Part shown: positions 12,518 to 24,454 of the stretch, in pieces
How the letters are laid out: each line of letters begins with the position of its first letter
Numbering within the stretch: the first letter of the stretch is position 1
Source of the DNA: Oxytricha trifallax
Lineage: Eukaryota; Ciliophora; Spirotrichea; Sporadotrichida; Oxytrichidae
Length of the DNA: 64,000 nucleotides
Direction of reading: 5' to 3'
Assembly (NCBI GenBank): GCA_000711775.1
Contig: ARYC01000574.1
Location: forward strand, 62,001-126,000
Notes under the pieces: model-generated
What the model was told of the DNA's origin: nothing
The model's database searches: none
The model's input: only the letters and a program-made list of their open reading frames with translations
Program-made: the position numbers and the translations under genes

Positions 12518-15239
12518 TTATTAATATTTTAATTTTGTTAGCTTAAAATGTAATTTTTTATTTTTATAAGTATTTAAAAGATAACTCATTTGAAAATAAC
12601 TAATTTCAATAGAAATTCTCCATTTCTTTTTATAAGATAGGCAAATATAGATAATTTAAATTAGAGAAATATTGTTCCCTTTAATTAACTTTTAATTTCC
12701 GCTATTGCTTTTAGTAGAAGCTGGATTTAACTATTATTAATTAATAATTACATATTGATCAAGTAATTTAAACAAAAAAATATTTAAATAATAAATATGA
12801 GATGCCCATCAGTCAAATACAGCTCACATACTTTTAACAAAACAAATGCACTTTTTGTAATGTAAAATAAATCCCAGAATAAATTTCATTGATTTTTTAA
12901 AAATAAAATCTCTTATTTTTTATTGAAATATTTATTTACTACTTCAACACAATTATTTTGTTGTAATTAATATTTGAAATAGTAAATAATCTTCTTTTGC
13001 CATTCTGTTATTTTAAGTTAAAAAACTAATAAAACAATTTTGTACTTTTAATTATAAAAAAATTAACTTTATTAAAACTTATATAATATTGCTGCCTGAT
13101 CTACAACTTTAAAATACAATAAATAAAATTTATTTGATTTAATTAACGCAAGAAAGACTCTTTGAATCTTTAATAATAAAAATCCAAAATATAAAATAAT
13201 TATTTTTTAAATCTAAAATAATAGACAAAAATATTTTATTAATAGTAATAGTAATAAAAAATTTATTATTTTAGTAAAAAGTGATATTTCTATAAAATAA
13301 AACTATTATGTGAATAAAATTAATTTTCAAAAATTTTCTAATCTAGTTTAACATGCATAAATTTTTTTATTGCTCGTACAACTATAAATTATTATTTTTT
13401 TTATGTATTTTTAAGAAAGGGCAACATTTTTCCAGAAAATATTGCTTCTAAATAATTTTGGTAATGTTTTTTTACTTATGCTTCGTTTTTTAAAAAAATT
13501 ATATAAGTTTAAACTCCATAAGCTTTGAAATAATCATAAACCAAGAATTTAACTTTCACATGTAAGAATAATAGAGTCTATCTGCTCTTTTTTCATTTTT
13601 ATATAAGATTATTTATTGATATTCAACTTTAATTAATGTTAAACAATAAAATTGAATTCTAAATACTAATCTAAAAATGATAATTTTAATTAAAAATTAA
13701 ACTCCATTTCTAGTGCCAATCATGTTGAAAGTAATAATTAATTGAAATTCATAGATTTTTATCATTTACTCTATTATTATTATGAAGAATAGAAAATATA
13801 ATAGAATGTAAAATAAAAAGCATGCTGAAAAAGTTAAAATCTTGCATTTTATGTAGAAAAATGGTTTTATTAAAAAAAATAATAAATAAGTTAATACAAA
13901 ATTAAGCTGTTAGATTAGATAGTTTTACTTTGTCATTTAATTTTAAATTAAACATTAATAAAATATTTTAGATGCCATAAAAATATAACTATACTTAATA
14001 GATTTGAAATGTAATTTACCATTTTAAAATAATATTCCTAATATTTTTAGAAACATTAATTAATAAATAATGATATCTTTAACATAATAAAAAAAACGGT
14101 TTTTAAATAGTATTAAAAATTATAATTAGTATTTTAATAAATAACCTTAGTCAAAACAATTAAAACTAAACTGCATGTTATGATATAATAGAGGTGAGAA
14201 TTATAAACCCATAAAATTCAATAACAAAGTTGAATAGAGATATTAATTTACGAGATCAATATATTAAATCAATTTAAGTTTTGGTTCAATACTTAAGCAA
14301 AATAGCAAAGTAAAATATTTTAATCGTGTCTTTGAACAACTCCCTCATTAGTATTATTATTGAATAAAATTTTCAGATAATTACAATATTTCTTTTAAAC
14401 TAATAAATTTGTACATTTCAATATAAATTACTTGATCAATAGGCAATTTATATTTATGTGTAATTAAAGAGTTTAATCCTTTTAATTAAATTTGTAATAT
14501 AATAGTTTGATACTTTTTATTGTAACAATTAACTAATAACAGCCTCACTTCTTTTATACATTTAAAATGATTTTAGACTTGATAATATTAATAATTTAAT
14601 TTAATTGTACAATAATATGCTAATTCATGAGATTAATTATTATTTCTTCTATAATTTGGTATTATTAAGTCAATATTCTTTCTATATAATTATAAGTTTT
14701 TTTTATTGATAAAATATTTAATTAATAGTAATAGGTTAGGAAGTTAAAGCGAATGAATTTATGGGTTTCAATATCCTATTTGATTAGCATAAATGTTATC
14801 AAAAATAACATAAGACTTTGTATTTTAGAATTAATTTATTAATAATGAACTATTCATAAGATTATATATCTCAATCATTATTAATTATATTTAAGCAAAT
14901 GATTACACTTATGTTAATCTATAATAATTTTAATTAAAGATTACTATAAAATAAGAGCAATAATTTATTTAAAAATATCAATCTAAAATTTAATGATTAA
15001 ATTTGTGTTAAACAAATATAATTTAGAGATTCAAATTAGTTTTGATATCCTTTAGAAAATCAGGAAAAGCACAAGAGTCAAATAAGTTTAAAACATGAAA
15101 CTAACCAGAATGCAATACCTTTTTAGCATGTTTATAAGATAGAGAGCAATTTTTATTCCTGCATTGAATGGAATTGATCTAACATTAGCATTGAAATGTG
15201 TTTGAATATAAGCGTGCCTAACAAAGTAAAGCTCATAGT
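12518..15239. other. AT-rich germline-limited DNA, no gene recognised
   Basis: No coding signal, repeat array or inverted repeat could be supported in this stretch. Confidence 0.5.
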
Positions 15240-15745
15240 GGTTGGTGAGTATGCAAACAAGATGCATCCTTTCTGATAAATCCTTCGAACTAAAAATATT
15301 AGACTTGCAATCGAATATATGGTACTTAGAGAGGCCTAGAAAAAATTGCAAGAATTTGCTTAAGTTAGGTGGTGTCATATTAAGCGCTGGTTTCATCGCA
15401 CTAAGATTAATGAAATTAGAAATGATTCTGAGATTATCTTTATCATAATCGATACACCGATGATTTAAACCATATACTATGAGATATGATAAAGGGTGTT
15501 AAGGAGTTGCATGAACTTGGGTATGTACATAAATATTTGAGCCTTAAAATGATTATGATAAACCTCTGCCCATTAAAAGTGGTTGTAATCGACTTCAATA
15601 TAGCTTTTAGAAAGGAGATCGTTACTTTAGCATAGGTACTTGGGACTCCCGGATACTTCCCAGTAAGAAAAAAGTGGAAAAATGGTTCGGGCTAATAGTA
15701 TATTTGGATAGTAACTGAAACAATATAAGAAAGTGATAAGAAAAG
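15240..15745 (+). pseudogene. Diverged TBE kinase (57-kDa) ORF fragment (relic B)
   Basis: The first part, RKNCKNLLKLGGVILSAGFI, aligns without gaps to KFKECKYLIKLDAVLLAKDH of the intact TBE kinase. After a frame change, VKELHELGYVHKYLSLKM aligns to IKELHKLGFVHRDLKPEN, then VVIDFNIAFRKE and GTPGYFPVRKKW align to the DFG-like and activation-segment blocks. The HRD motif has become HKY, so it is inactive. Divergence is much greater than in relic A, suggesting an older or different TBE subfamily. No C4A4 end was found near it, so this is an isolated fragment. Confidence 0.82.
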
Positions 15746-18700
15746 TATGTCTTACTTTTCTTTATAAAGATGAAGTAATTTATATTCAAAAATTAAATAA
15801 ATAATATTAATAATTGTGAAAACACTTAATTATAGAAAGTGCAAGATTCAAGATATAAATTAAAGTCAAACAAGTAAACTGAATTGAATTAAGTAAACTA
15901 TTATTCATCAAGTTTTCATTTACATCTGGATTTACTTTACGAGCCCCAATAAGAATCAAACTATACCCATCAAATCAATTACTATAAAACATATAATTGA
16001 GGAGTTGTGAGCTTTTGAATGCGCAACTAAATATATTTTAATATTAGATAAAAGAATTCAAATAATAGTTTAAAATTATAATTATACAAAAATAGAGAAG
16101 CTTGAAAGTCTATTTTATTAATGAAATGCCACAATTTAGAGTTATTTTTACGGTAGTTTTGAAAAAACTTATTGTCATGAAAATTTAACATATAAGCTTG
16201 AAGTTTATATGTTTTAATTAAATTTAAAAATAAAGAAATTATTATTATTTTTATTAGATTTTTATAAAAAAAATTTTAATTTAATTTTCTAATATTCCAA
16301 TTTAATTTAGCTTAAATTTTCTTCTTGAATAGAATTTGATAAATAATAGATAATTCTATAAATTAAAACGAAATATAAATTATTATTGAAGTTAATCAAT
16401 AATTATCTTCAAGTAAAATAGTTATACAGTATTTAATTATTTATTAAATTAATTATTATTAACACTTTTCTTTCTTGTTGGATCTAGTCTTTATTTTATT
16501 CCTCCACTTGTTCTATGTATTAAAAACATTTAAACTTTTAAATTAATCTATAAAAAATTACTAAAACATGGCATTATTAGGAATTTTATATGATGAAAGG
16601 CAAATCTTTTGCAAATTTTGAAGATATATAAGCATTTACTTAAAAAATATAAACAATTCTTAGAATTTAATATATCTTATCCTAATAATGGCTTTCCTTG
16701 TACATTTATTGAGACGTTTAAATTCTATTTCTATTATAGTTCCTAAGAAATAAAATAATCTTTATATTATCAAAAAATTTATAAAATAGATAGTTTAGAA
16801 ATAAATAATTACGAAGGATTGTAGAATAAAAATTTTAATCAAAGTGACAGCTTGATCCATAAACAAAATAATTAAAAATCAAAGACATCTCTCATTCTCC
16901 CAAGAATATTATTAATTATATTTAGTTTAAATCATCAAATTATATTAAACTTGGCAATTTTTGCTCATGCAATCTCAAAATAATATCGATTATTGTTTTA
17001 GCAATCATTAATTTTCATAATAAAAAAGTTAGTGTAAGAAATGTAAATATTTTGCATTTTATCTTGTATTTCATTTTTAAGTATTTGGCATACCAAACAA
17101 TGGCCTACTAGTTTTTACACAGTTTGTATAATAAGATGCTTATAGTTATTGAGTAAACTTACAACGACAAAATAGAGGAATATATAATTTTACTTTTTAT
17201 GATTCAATTAGAAGAATACTCTATGATTTAAGGATAATAATATTTTATAAATCCAAATATTAAGGTAAAAATTAATGTATAATTATGCTAATATAAAGTT
17301 AATATTTTATATATCTCTTACTTATATTAATTTAAAGTTTTTCCTAATATTTGATTAAAATTGAATTTAATCTTTGTCTAAACTTTCTACTTAACCTTTC
17401 CTTTCCCACTCAAATTTAATATCAATTTTATTTTAAATTAAACTTATACATTTCGTTAAATATGTTTTGGTTAAATAATATTTACCTTATAAAACAATGT
17501 TGCCAATATTTCTATAAACAAATACATAAAATTAATTTCAACTTCAATTGATTTAATGAATTTATTAATGACTAAATAAACCCAAAGAAAATAGATTCTT
17601 CTTTTATTAAATATGTGTGAATAATTTATAATCTTTTTGGCTAACATAATTATTTACTGATAAATTTTGATATCTTACTTATCAGTTTTGTGTAGAATTG
17701 AAATCTGTAGTGAAAGCCAATTAGTAATCACAGAATTCTTAAATAATCCCAACCCCAAAACCTAAGTGACTTAAATTATTGAATTATTGCTATGTTTTAA
17801 TAATCCATTTAAACAATAATCATTCTTATTTACTAATAATACCTAAAAGCAGTGTTTAAGGTGCATTGGCTCTTTTTATAAAAGTTATTAAGAAAAAATA
17901 TAAAATTAGCATATATTTGATGATGAAAAAATCTAAGATAAAGCTAATATTAAATTTTCACGTCATCCACAAAGATAGAATAATACATAAAGTGTTAGCA
18001 TTAACTAAGTCTCATTATGTTAGTTTGAGACAATTCTGTTAATTATCTTATTTGCTAAGTAAGCTGATCTCTCAAGGAAGAAATATAAAAAGGTAAACTA
18101 ACATCTGCAATAGATGTTCTCAAACCTCTTTTTCAATGTGAGCAGAATTCATCTTGGGCTAATTATTGAATAATCACTCAAGAATTATCTGCTCTAAGGA
18201 TTGTATTTAAGTAATCATTTGACTATTCTTATTTTACATATATTTATGGCTTGATAGGTTCAAAGCATGAGAGTTATTTTCTCTCTCTATACTGAATTCG
18301 CAGTTCTTTCATGAAATAAATATTAGGACCCCATTTTCAATGAAACTAAATGTTGAATAATATATTAAAGGGATTCCATATACAGATTTCTAGATGAAGC
18401 GTAAATCATTCAGCTTCTACTATAATTTTAAGCATTTATTCTGTGACGCTTTTTAACTTCTGGAACAATTTTCTTAATATTCAAAAATTTAAAGTCAGTA
18501 GAATTTAAAAGAACGAGCTTAAATATTAATGAGTTGCAAATTTTATTGAAAATAAATTGTGACAGTTGGATTATTTAAGCATCATCAAATTTGAATGTTA
18601 GCTCAAATATTAAATTTCCTTTCTAGATTAGATATAAATATGGGCACCCATTAAAAATATTGAAATCTTATAAATGGATTTAATCAATCTACTAATCGTA

Positions 18701-19846
18701 AGTTTTATTTGAAATACAGATCAAATCAAATGAAATATTTATATATATGCTTTACTGTCAAGCCAGATTATCATTTTCTATTTTTATTAATTCTAATAAT
18801 TTATATCAATTTAATCAGATCATCTTAAAAATTTCTATTTTAATTAGGGTTAAAGTTATTGGTAATTCATACAATACTAATTGAAAATGCTTATTACTTT
18901 TCGTCATCTCAACTCAAAATCATAAATATAATGAAATTTCAATAAAAAAACTAAATAAATTCATTATAATTAAATTGGAAAAGTTTCATAGTTTTGCACT
19001 AAGTATTCAATTTTTTTATTAAAAAATAATGTAAGTCTCGAACTTTATTAAAGTTTTTGCCCAAATTTAAAAATAATATAATAATCTTTGAAGAGTAATA
19101 ATAATTTGACCAAATTAAGCCCTCAAATAGCCAACCATAAATCAATTAATTTCACCATCAATAAAAATATTAACTTACTAATGTGAGTAAGGCAATAATA
19201 AATTATGGCATTTTTATCCTTTTAGTTGTTTACAACGGAAAATGGTTTTGGCTGGAATTTCAAAATGAAATATAAATGTTAGTTCAAGAAGTTTATAAAT
19301 ATAAATATGCTTGATGATTTTATTTAATAAACAATCAAGTTTGACTTCACTTGCCTGTTTTGATTTTATATGATAAAAAATTGAATTTTAATTATCAAAA
19401 TACCACAAAAGTTAGTTATACAAAAGCATTAAAAGATTTATAGACACTTTACTCTTTCTTTCTAAAGAGGTGTTAGGAATATTGAGTCACTGTGAATTAA
19501 TAATGTCAGCAATAAATGTTGGGAGAACTCGCAAGACGATTAATATACTTTCAGGGTAAAAATGATGTAAAACTAATATTTGGAAAGTAAAAAGATATTT
19601 ATAGACATATTGTAGAATGCCTTCAATATCCATTAATAAATCAGTGATACAAATTATTTGTGTAAAAACCAATCAACAACTTAGAGGTTATTTAGAGAAT
19701 GAACCCATACACAAAGCATATGCTAGTAATATAAAAATTCTAATTATACATGTTTATTTTTCCAATTAAAAAGTAAGCCTTTAAAAGGCATTAATTAAAA
19801 CATTTTGTTAATTAAAAATATTACTTTTATCAAATATTGAAGCATT
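15746..19846. other. Mostly AT-rich; weak coding-like stretch at 17.9-18.5 kb
   Basis: Largely featureless. Between 17,930 and 18,480 the base composition rises and short open frames occur on both strands, but none has a motif and I cannot choose a frame. A C4A4-like string at 17,748-17,762 does not extend into a TBE terminus. The last few codons of the gene interrupted by the TBE may lie at 19,830-19,843 (minus strand). Confidence 0.4.
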
Positions 19847-19924
19847 CAAAACCCCAAAACCCCTTAATGAGGTTTATAAGTGCTTTGATTTGTAGGGAAT
19901 TTGTTAGGGGTTGGGGTTATTAAT
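19847..19924 (+). repeat. TBE left inverted terminal repeat (78 bp)
   Basis: Begins with 17 bases of C4A4 telomere-type sequence and ends ggttggggttattaat. It matches the right repeat over 78 bases with one mismatch. Confidence 0.95.
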
Positions 19925-19966
19925 AGGTTTTAATGTGAAATTTATAGTAAATGTTATTTAATTTAA

Positions 19967-21415
19967 TCACTCAAAATGCACTTTTGGATCATGTGGGAGA
20001 GGTCTGAAGTTTATCTTACTTAACCACAACTCTATCTACTCTATTGATATTTCTGATCTTGAGTTTGGTTTTATTATTATTGACTCTGCCATTTGCTTCA
20101 TTGATTGAGACACTCTTGTTTTGTCAATAAATTGCTTTATTCTTTGCCTTGCATCCTTCTCGCACCTTGTAGAGTAGTAATCGTTGCGAGGCATATCGCA
20201 CTCTATTATTATTGCTGCTAAAAGCCCACACATCCCACTGTTAGTCTCCATCTCTCCAGTCTTCCCTTTCAGGATAATATCCTGGAGTCCCATTACACTT
20301 CCAAGCCTTGATACTTCCACTCTTAAGGCTCTGTTGAATTCAATAATTGTTACTTTTACTGGTGAAAAGTTCAATATTATATTCTCAGGCTTGAGATCTC
20401 TGTGAACAAAGCCTAACTTATGAAGCTCTTTGATACCTTGTATAGCTTAGGTTGATATTAATGCAAGCTATCTATGATTTCTTTGATCAGTTATGAAATC
20501 TCTGAGTGTCATTTCAAAGAGTGGTAGTCTGAAAGCTACATGATCTTTGGCTAGGAGAACAGCATCTAGCTTTATTAAGTATTTGCACTCTTTAAACTTA
20601 GACTGAGTGAGTACTTAATACTCATTAGTAAACTCCATTTAATATTTATCATCACTAAGGAGATAGTTGAAAGGATATACCTTGTAAGCATACTGATGAT
20701 CCTTAATAACTTTCTTGTCATAGGAGTCCTCTAGAATTAGGTAGCTTTAGAGAGAAGTATCTAAATCAATCTATGCAAGTACTGGAATTTTCTTGTATTA
20801 TATTTTAATCATGATTTTAGTGACCTCTGATGCTAAGAGGTTGCGTGCAATCCTCACATACTCTGATTCGCTTGCTTGTTAAAGCTCAGCAACTTAAAGA
20901 GGCTCCCTTGCTTTTCTTTTGTTGAGCAACTTCAGTTGAGTGTCTTAATCTTCAACTTCTATTTCTTTCTTGTGGGCTTTTAAAAGATGCTTCTTTAAGT
21001 CTCTTGTGTGAGAGTACTGTTTATGGCACTCAAAGCAATCATACTTTCCATCAACTTTGTCGTGCTTTAAGTATACAGTAGGCTTAGCTTCCTTATGGAC
21101 CTTCATATGCCTGTACCAGCTAGATTTATGAGTAAAGTCTCTTTCACACTTCTCACAAAAATATACTCCAACTTCCTCTGCTTACATTGAAATTTCATTT
21201 CTAAATTTCTCCTCCTCTCTGTCTCCCACACACTTGTTTGCCATTTATTTTCTATTATTAATTTCTATTTTAATAACAGAGACCTCAAGTGATAGCTCTG
21301 GTAGTTCTTTATGAGAGTCCATCTCGCAGCTATCACACTTTTTATTGCTGCCAAAGGTAAGTCTCATTTAGTTTAATGGAAGTGCTGTTGTTTTTCTTAA
21401 AATGTTAGCGCTCAT
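19967..21415 (-). CDS. TBE zinc-finger/protein-kinase ORF (57-kDa type), activation segment out of frame
   Basis: One TGA-free frame of 482 codons, with TAA/TAG as Gln. A Cys pair lies at residues 27/30. Two C2H2 fingers follow: Cys87, Cys90, His103, His107 and Cys127, Cys130, His143, His148. A protein-kinase domain fills the C-terminal half, with HRDLKPEN at 338-345. The DFG position reads EFN (359-361); relic A has DFN. From about residue 377 to 398 the frame is wrong: a one-base deletion near 20,288 and a one-base insertion in an A run near 20,220 cancel out. GTPGYYPEREDW and the following Trp-rich block therefore lie in another frame. The protein is full length but is unlikely to be an active kinase. 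The role of this gene in TBE biology is unknown. It shares an upstream region with the 22-kDa ORF. Confidence 0.9.
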
Positions 21416-21979
21416 ATTTAAATTTGAATTTAAAATTATAAAACTGCCTCTATAACTGAGAGCTTATATGAGAGCTTTGCAGGCATACAAGTTTCAAGGG
21501 AAGTTCTTAGAGTATTAGAGGAGAATAATGAGCAGTAAGAGACGATCCAGCTGTAAATATGGGAGAGAAAGTAACCATTATTTCTATCAATAATAAGTTT
21601 ATTACAGTACGTACCGATTTAGGAGGTGCACCTAATTAAGTACGTACTGCTTTAGGAGGTATTTTGTGATTTTATGATTAAAATTAGGGTGCTCCTAATT
21701 AAGTACTAGCTTTAATTAATGCTCCTAATTAAGTACTAGCATTTTAGGAGCTGCTCCTAATTAAGTACGTACCAATTTAAATTTAAAAATATGTAACTAT
21801 AACAGTAGAAATTGATATCAATCTCTCAAGTTTGAAACCAGTTCTCAAAACTTTCTCCATATCCTTCTAAGAGGTTGACCTTCTATAGGATGTCCATATT
21901 TAATAGTAAAATTTAAAGAGGTAAATTATTGAAATCAATAAACATAAATTTGAATATCATTTCTTAGATCTGTAAACAG
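21416..21979. promoter_or_regulatory. TBE divergent intergenic region with iterated TAATTAAGTAC motifs
   Basis: This 564-bp gap lies between the divergent starts of the kinase-type and 22-kDa ORFs, so both promoters should be here. From 21,606 to 21,775 it holds four to five copies of a core CTCCTAATTAAGTAC. Some are extended to GTACGTAC palindromes and two are followed by TAGC. An inverted version (gtaccgatttaggagg) occurs at the left edge. Such clustered, partly palindromic repeats look like protein-binding sites, but that is inference. Confidence 0.55.
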
Positions 21980-22750
21980 ATGGAGTCAATGAATGATGCA
22001 ATGAAAAGAGTGCAAGCAAAAGAATTAATTCAAAGATTTAAAAAGCAAGGAGGATTTGCATCGCTACCTGGTGCAGCATGGTAATGATCTCAAAGTGGCT
22101 AATCTTGATTATGTAGTTGGTTTGTTCTTGCCAATGATGGAAGGTACTAAAATTTCATTTCTAAGGGCGATACTCTGCGAAGAGAAGAAAGCATTGAAAA
22201 CTTAAGATGTAAAGTTTGCAGAGATTCCAAACTATCCAGAAATCTCAGTGACTAACTTATATGATGATGCTATGAATGACCCAGAGGTTTCGCTGTACCT
22301 GCCTACTAAGAAGCAGTTGTCAAATAAACTGCCTGAAAGAAACTATTTCTTTGGCATACTTGCAACAATTAAAGGTGATTACTTGAAAGAAATTATTCAA
22401 GAATCTCATAAGAAAAGGTACAGCATCTCTTCAGAAGATAAGGACAAACAAGGGATCAAGATAAGTGAGAGCTGGCTATCAGAGCTGCAGAAGCACCCTT
22501 ATATTTCAAGTAAGATTTGTAGCTTAACTCTTTAGAAAAATCTGGTACTGGCATCTTCTTGATGAAGGAATAGAGAAAGTCGCAGACAAAGTATGAAGTT
22601 AGCAAGAGACTTTATTCAAATATTTAGCCTCCATAGTCAATGAACATAGATGCAGGAGCTGGCAGCAAGAGAAGAAACTTAGGAGGAGGGAAGCAAGACA
22701 TAGAAGAAAAGAAAGAGAAGCCAGCTCCATCTAAAGAATTTTAAATGTGA
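21980..22750 (+). pseudogene. TBE 22-kDa ORF with two frameshifts
   Basis: An ATG at 21,980 starts MESMNDAMKRVQ. The frame breaks near 22,080, after KQGGFASLPGAAW. It continues one frame over through EGTKISFLRAILCEEKK, NYPEISVTNLYDDAMNDPE and KISESWLSELQKHPYIS, then breaks again near 22,515. It resumes as EKSGTGIFLMKEQRKSQTKY, followed by a Gly/Lys/Glu-rich tail ending at TGA 22,748. Joined, it would be about 255 residues, the usual size. The two breaks may be real decay or assembly indels. It converges on the transposase gene, leaving only 9 bases between the two stop codons. No known domain was recognised. A diverged homologue occurs at 35,580-36,341. Confidence 0.85.
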
Positions 22751-22759
22751 CTTATATAT

Positions 22760-23824
22760 TCATTAACTTAACTACAAAACTTATTTATATACATTCACTC
22801 TCCCTTCTTTCGCACACTTTTAAGCTAATTAATTATCTACTCTCTTCGCTGAGCTTTTAATAAAGTCTACTGTATCGATAGGTAGGTCATGCATCAAGTG
22901 ATATAGCAGCAGTTTCTTGTAATGACCTTTTAATATTCCCCAGTAGAACTCAATTCCATTAAACTATGGACTGTAAGGTACGTTGAACACTGGCGTTATT
23001 CTAAGTTGTTCATAACTCTTCCTTGTTTCTTTAGTTTTATGAACAGAAAGATTATCAACGAATAGTATAATCTCTTATTCAGGGTACTTCTCTCTCAGCT
23101 GCTCTAAGAACTTAATATACTGCTCTGTCTTAATAGAGCGAGGATGAATAACATAAGTTTCTAAACCAGCATCCTCGCTAATACCTCCAAGAATTGCCAT
23201 TGTTTATACCTTGACTTTCTAGTCATATACTTCTATGTTGCTATGCCTCTTATACCAAGACTTCTAGATGAAAGTGTTGAATGTAAACACAGCCTCGTCA
23301 GCATGAATAAACTTAATATTATTCTATTAGGCTCTCTGCATTTAATTATAAATATAATTTAAGTTGTTGTTGTAAAATGGCAGAGTGAAATCAATTACTC
23401 TCTTGATACGATTTACACCTTTGTAAGAGATACCGTTTCGTTTATAAATGTTTGCAACAGATTATGCAGAGATCTTCAACTCAGGGAACTGGCGGTGAAA
23501 CATAATAGCTCGTTAGTCGAGAGAGAAGTGAGCCCAATACTTCAAAGTTTTTTCATTAATAAGATAGTCAATATGCTTCTATAGAAACTTAGACTTCCTC
23601 TTAGGCTAAGAATTCAGCTATTATTGCTTTAATTACACAGCTTTCAAGCAGTGAGAACGAACAGTTGATGGACTACGCTTTAAGAGCAGTGCAATAGACT
23701 TATAGTTCAGTACTGGTTTGATTTATTCACTATACATATCACATCCATAACGCAGTTTAAACACTAAATCTATATACTCTTCATCATAAATAGACCCCAA
23801 AAGCTTGCTATTTTTGTCTCGCAT
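22760..23824 (-). CDS. TBE transposase (DDE, Tc1/mariner-IS630 type), intact
   Basis: A continuous 354-codon frame from the ATG just inside the right terminal repeat to TGA, with 26 or so internal TAA/TAG codons read as Gln. The N-terminus (about 40-70) has helix-turn-helix character (IALLLKRSPSTVRSHCLK). The catalytic triad is visible: Asp176 in FIHADEAVF, Asp257 in ILFVDNLSVHKT, Glu292 in NGIEFYWG. Spacing between the last two is 34 residues, as in mariner/IS630 enzymes (D34E). Length agrees with the 42-kDa TBE transposase. This family has been shown in Oxytricha to act in genome-wide DNA rearrangement, so an intact open frame is biologically meaningful. No frameshift was found on codon-by-codon reading. 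Confidence 0.97.
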
Positions 23825-23827
23825 TTA

Positions 23828-23905
23828 ATTAATAACCCCAACCCCTAACAAATTCCCTACAAATCAAAGCACTTATAAACCTCATTAAGGGGTTTTGAGG
23901 TTTTG
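23828..23905 (-). repeat. TBE right inverted terminal repeat (78 bp)
   Basis: Inverted copy of 19,847-19,924 with one substitution in the first C4 block (CCTC). The transposase start codon lies four bases inside it. Confidence 0.95.
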
Positions 23906-23908
23906 ACT

Positions 23909-24454
23909 GATTTTGCATATTCTGCAGGTTACCATCTTGCATAAATTACTCTTTCATCTTGCGTAAGTCAAGTAACTCACTTTCCATATTATCATGTTAT
24001 TGCTTCAACTTTTTAGTTTACTGCAAGAATTCTTGCTTATCTTATTTCAAAGCATCTTCATAATCCTTTACCTCCTCTAACTATTCACGGGTTCTCTTTC
24101 TTTTAGATGAATCCTTAACGAGATTCACAGCCTTACCTCGCTCAGCTACACAAGAAATTAAGAGAGAGTAAACTTACTGCTAAAGTTAAGGCATCTGCTG
24201 AGAGCGTCCACGAACTCGGGTCTCATTTCTATAACGAGATCTCTTTTTTACTCTAGAATTTATCTTCGTTAGAGCATTGCATCATGAAACATCTGGGAGA
24301 TACCGTCGGTGTCTAGGGTGAAGAGCAAGGCACAGATCCATTATCTGTCAAAGTGGACCCAATCTCGTTCATCTGGCAACTATTACAGCAGTCTTTAAGA
24401 CCCCCTTGCATAATTGAGAAAGTCTTAAACTGTAAGTCCATTGATTTGAGGCAC
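23909..24454 (-). CDS. 3' part of a macronuclear-destined gene, spliced, abutting the TBE
   Basis: GC-richer than its surroundings, with strong codon structure on the minus strand. Exon A (24,454-24,178) encodes QINGLTVQDFLNYARGSQR and later RDWVHFDRQWICALLFTLD. A 32-nt GT-AG intron (24,177-24,146, GTAAGTTT...TGTGTAG) restores frame into ERGKAVNLVKDSSKRKRTRE and a Lys/Gln-rich coiled-coil-like tail ending MQNQ at the TBE edge. No stop occurs before the TBE. If the TBE is removed with one ANT triplet kept, the frame runs four more codons and meets TGA at 19,830-19,832. The 5' boundary is near 24,454, where an in-frame TGA and an AG lie; the rest of the gene is elsewhere. I do not recognise the protein family. 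Confidence 0.75.
24146..24177 (-). other. 32-nt spliceosomal intron
   Basis: Begins GTAAGTTT and ends TTCTTGTGTAG on the minus strand. Its removal joins two frames that each carry coding sequence (CLNFS to TERGKAV). Very short introns are usual in ciliates. It shows that the flanking sequence is a real spliced gene and not transposon debris. Confidence 0.7.

Larger units (their letters stand above)
19847..23905 (-). mobile_element. TBE: Nearly intact TBE transposon (4,059 bp)
   Basis: Bounded by 78-bp inverted terminal repeats starting CAAAACCCCAAAACCCC on the left; the right repeat differs only by a CCTC in the first C4 block. It carries the three expected genes: transposase (22,760-23,824, -), 22-kDa ORF (21,980-22,750, +) and zinc-finger/kinase ORF (19,967-21,415, -). 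Size, repeat length and content agree with the TBE family of oxytrichid micronuclei. The flanking triplets are ATT (left) and ACT (right). Both fit the ANT target rule but differ from each other. The transposase frame is fully open; the other two genes carry small frameshifts. Confidence 0.97.

Noticed and set aside
17748..17762. C4A4-like string (ccaaccccaaaacc) as a solo TBE end or telomere-addition site
   Set aside because: The sequence beside it does not continue into the 78-bp TBE terminus, and no inverted partner was found.
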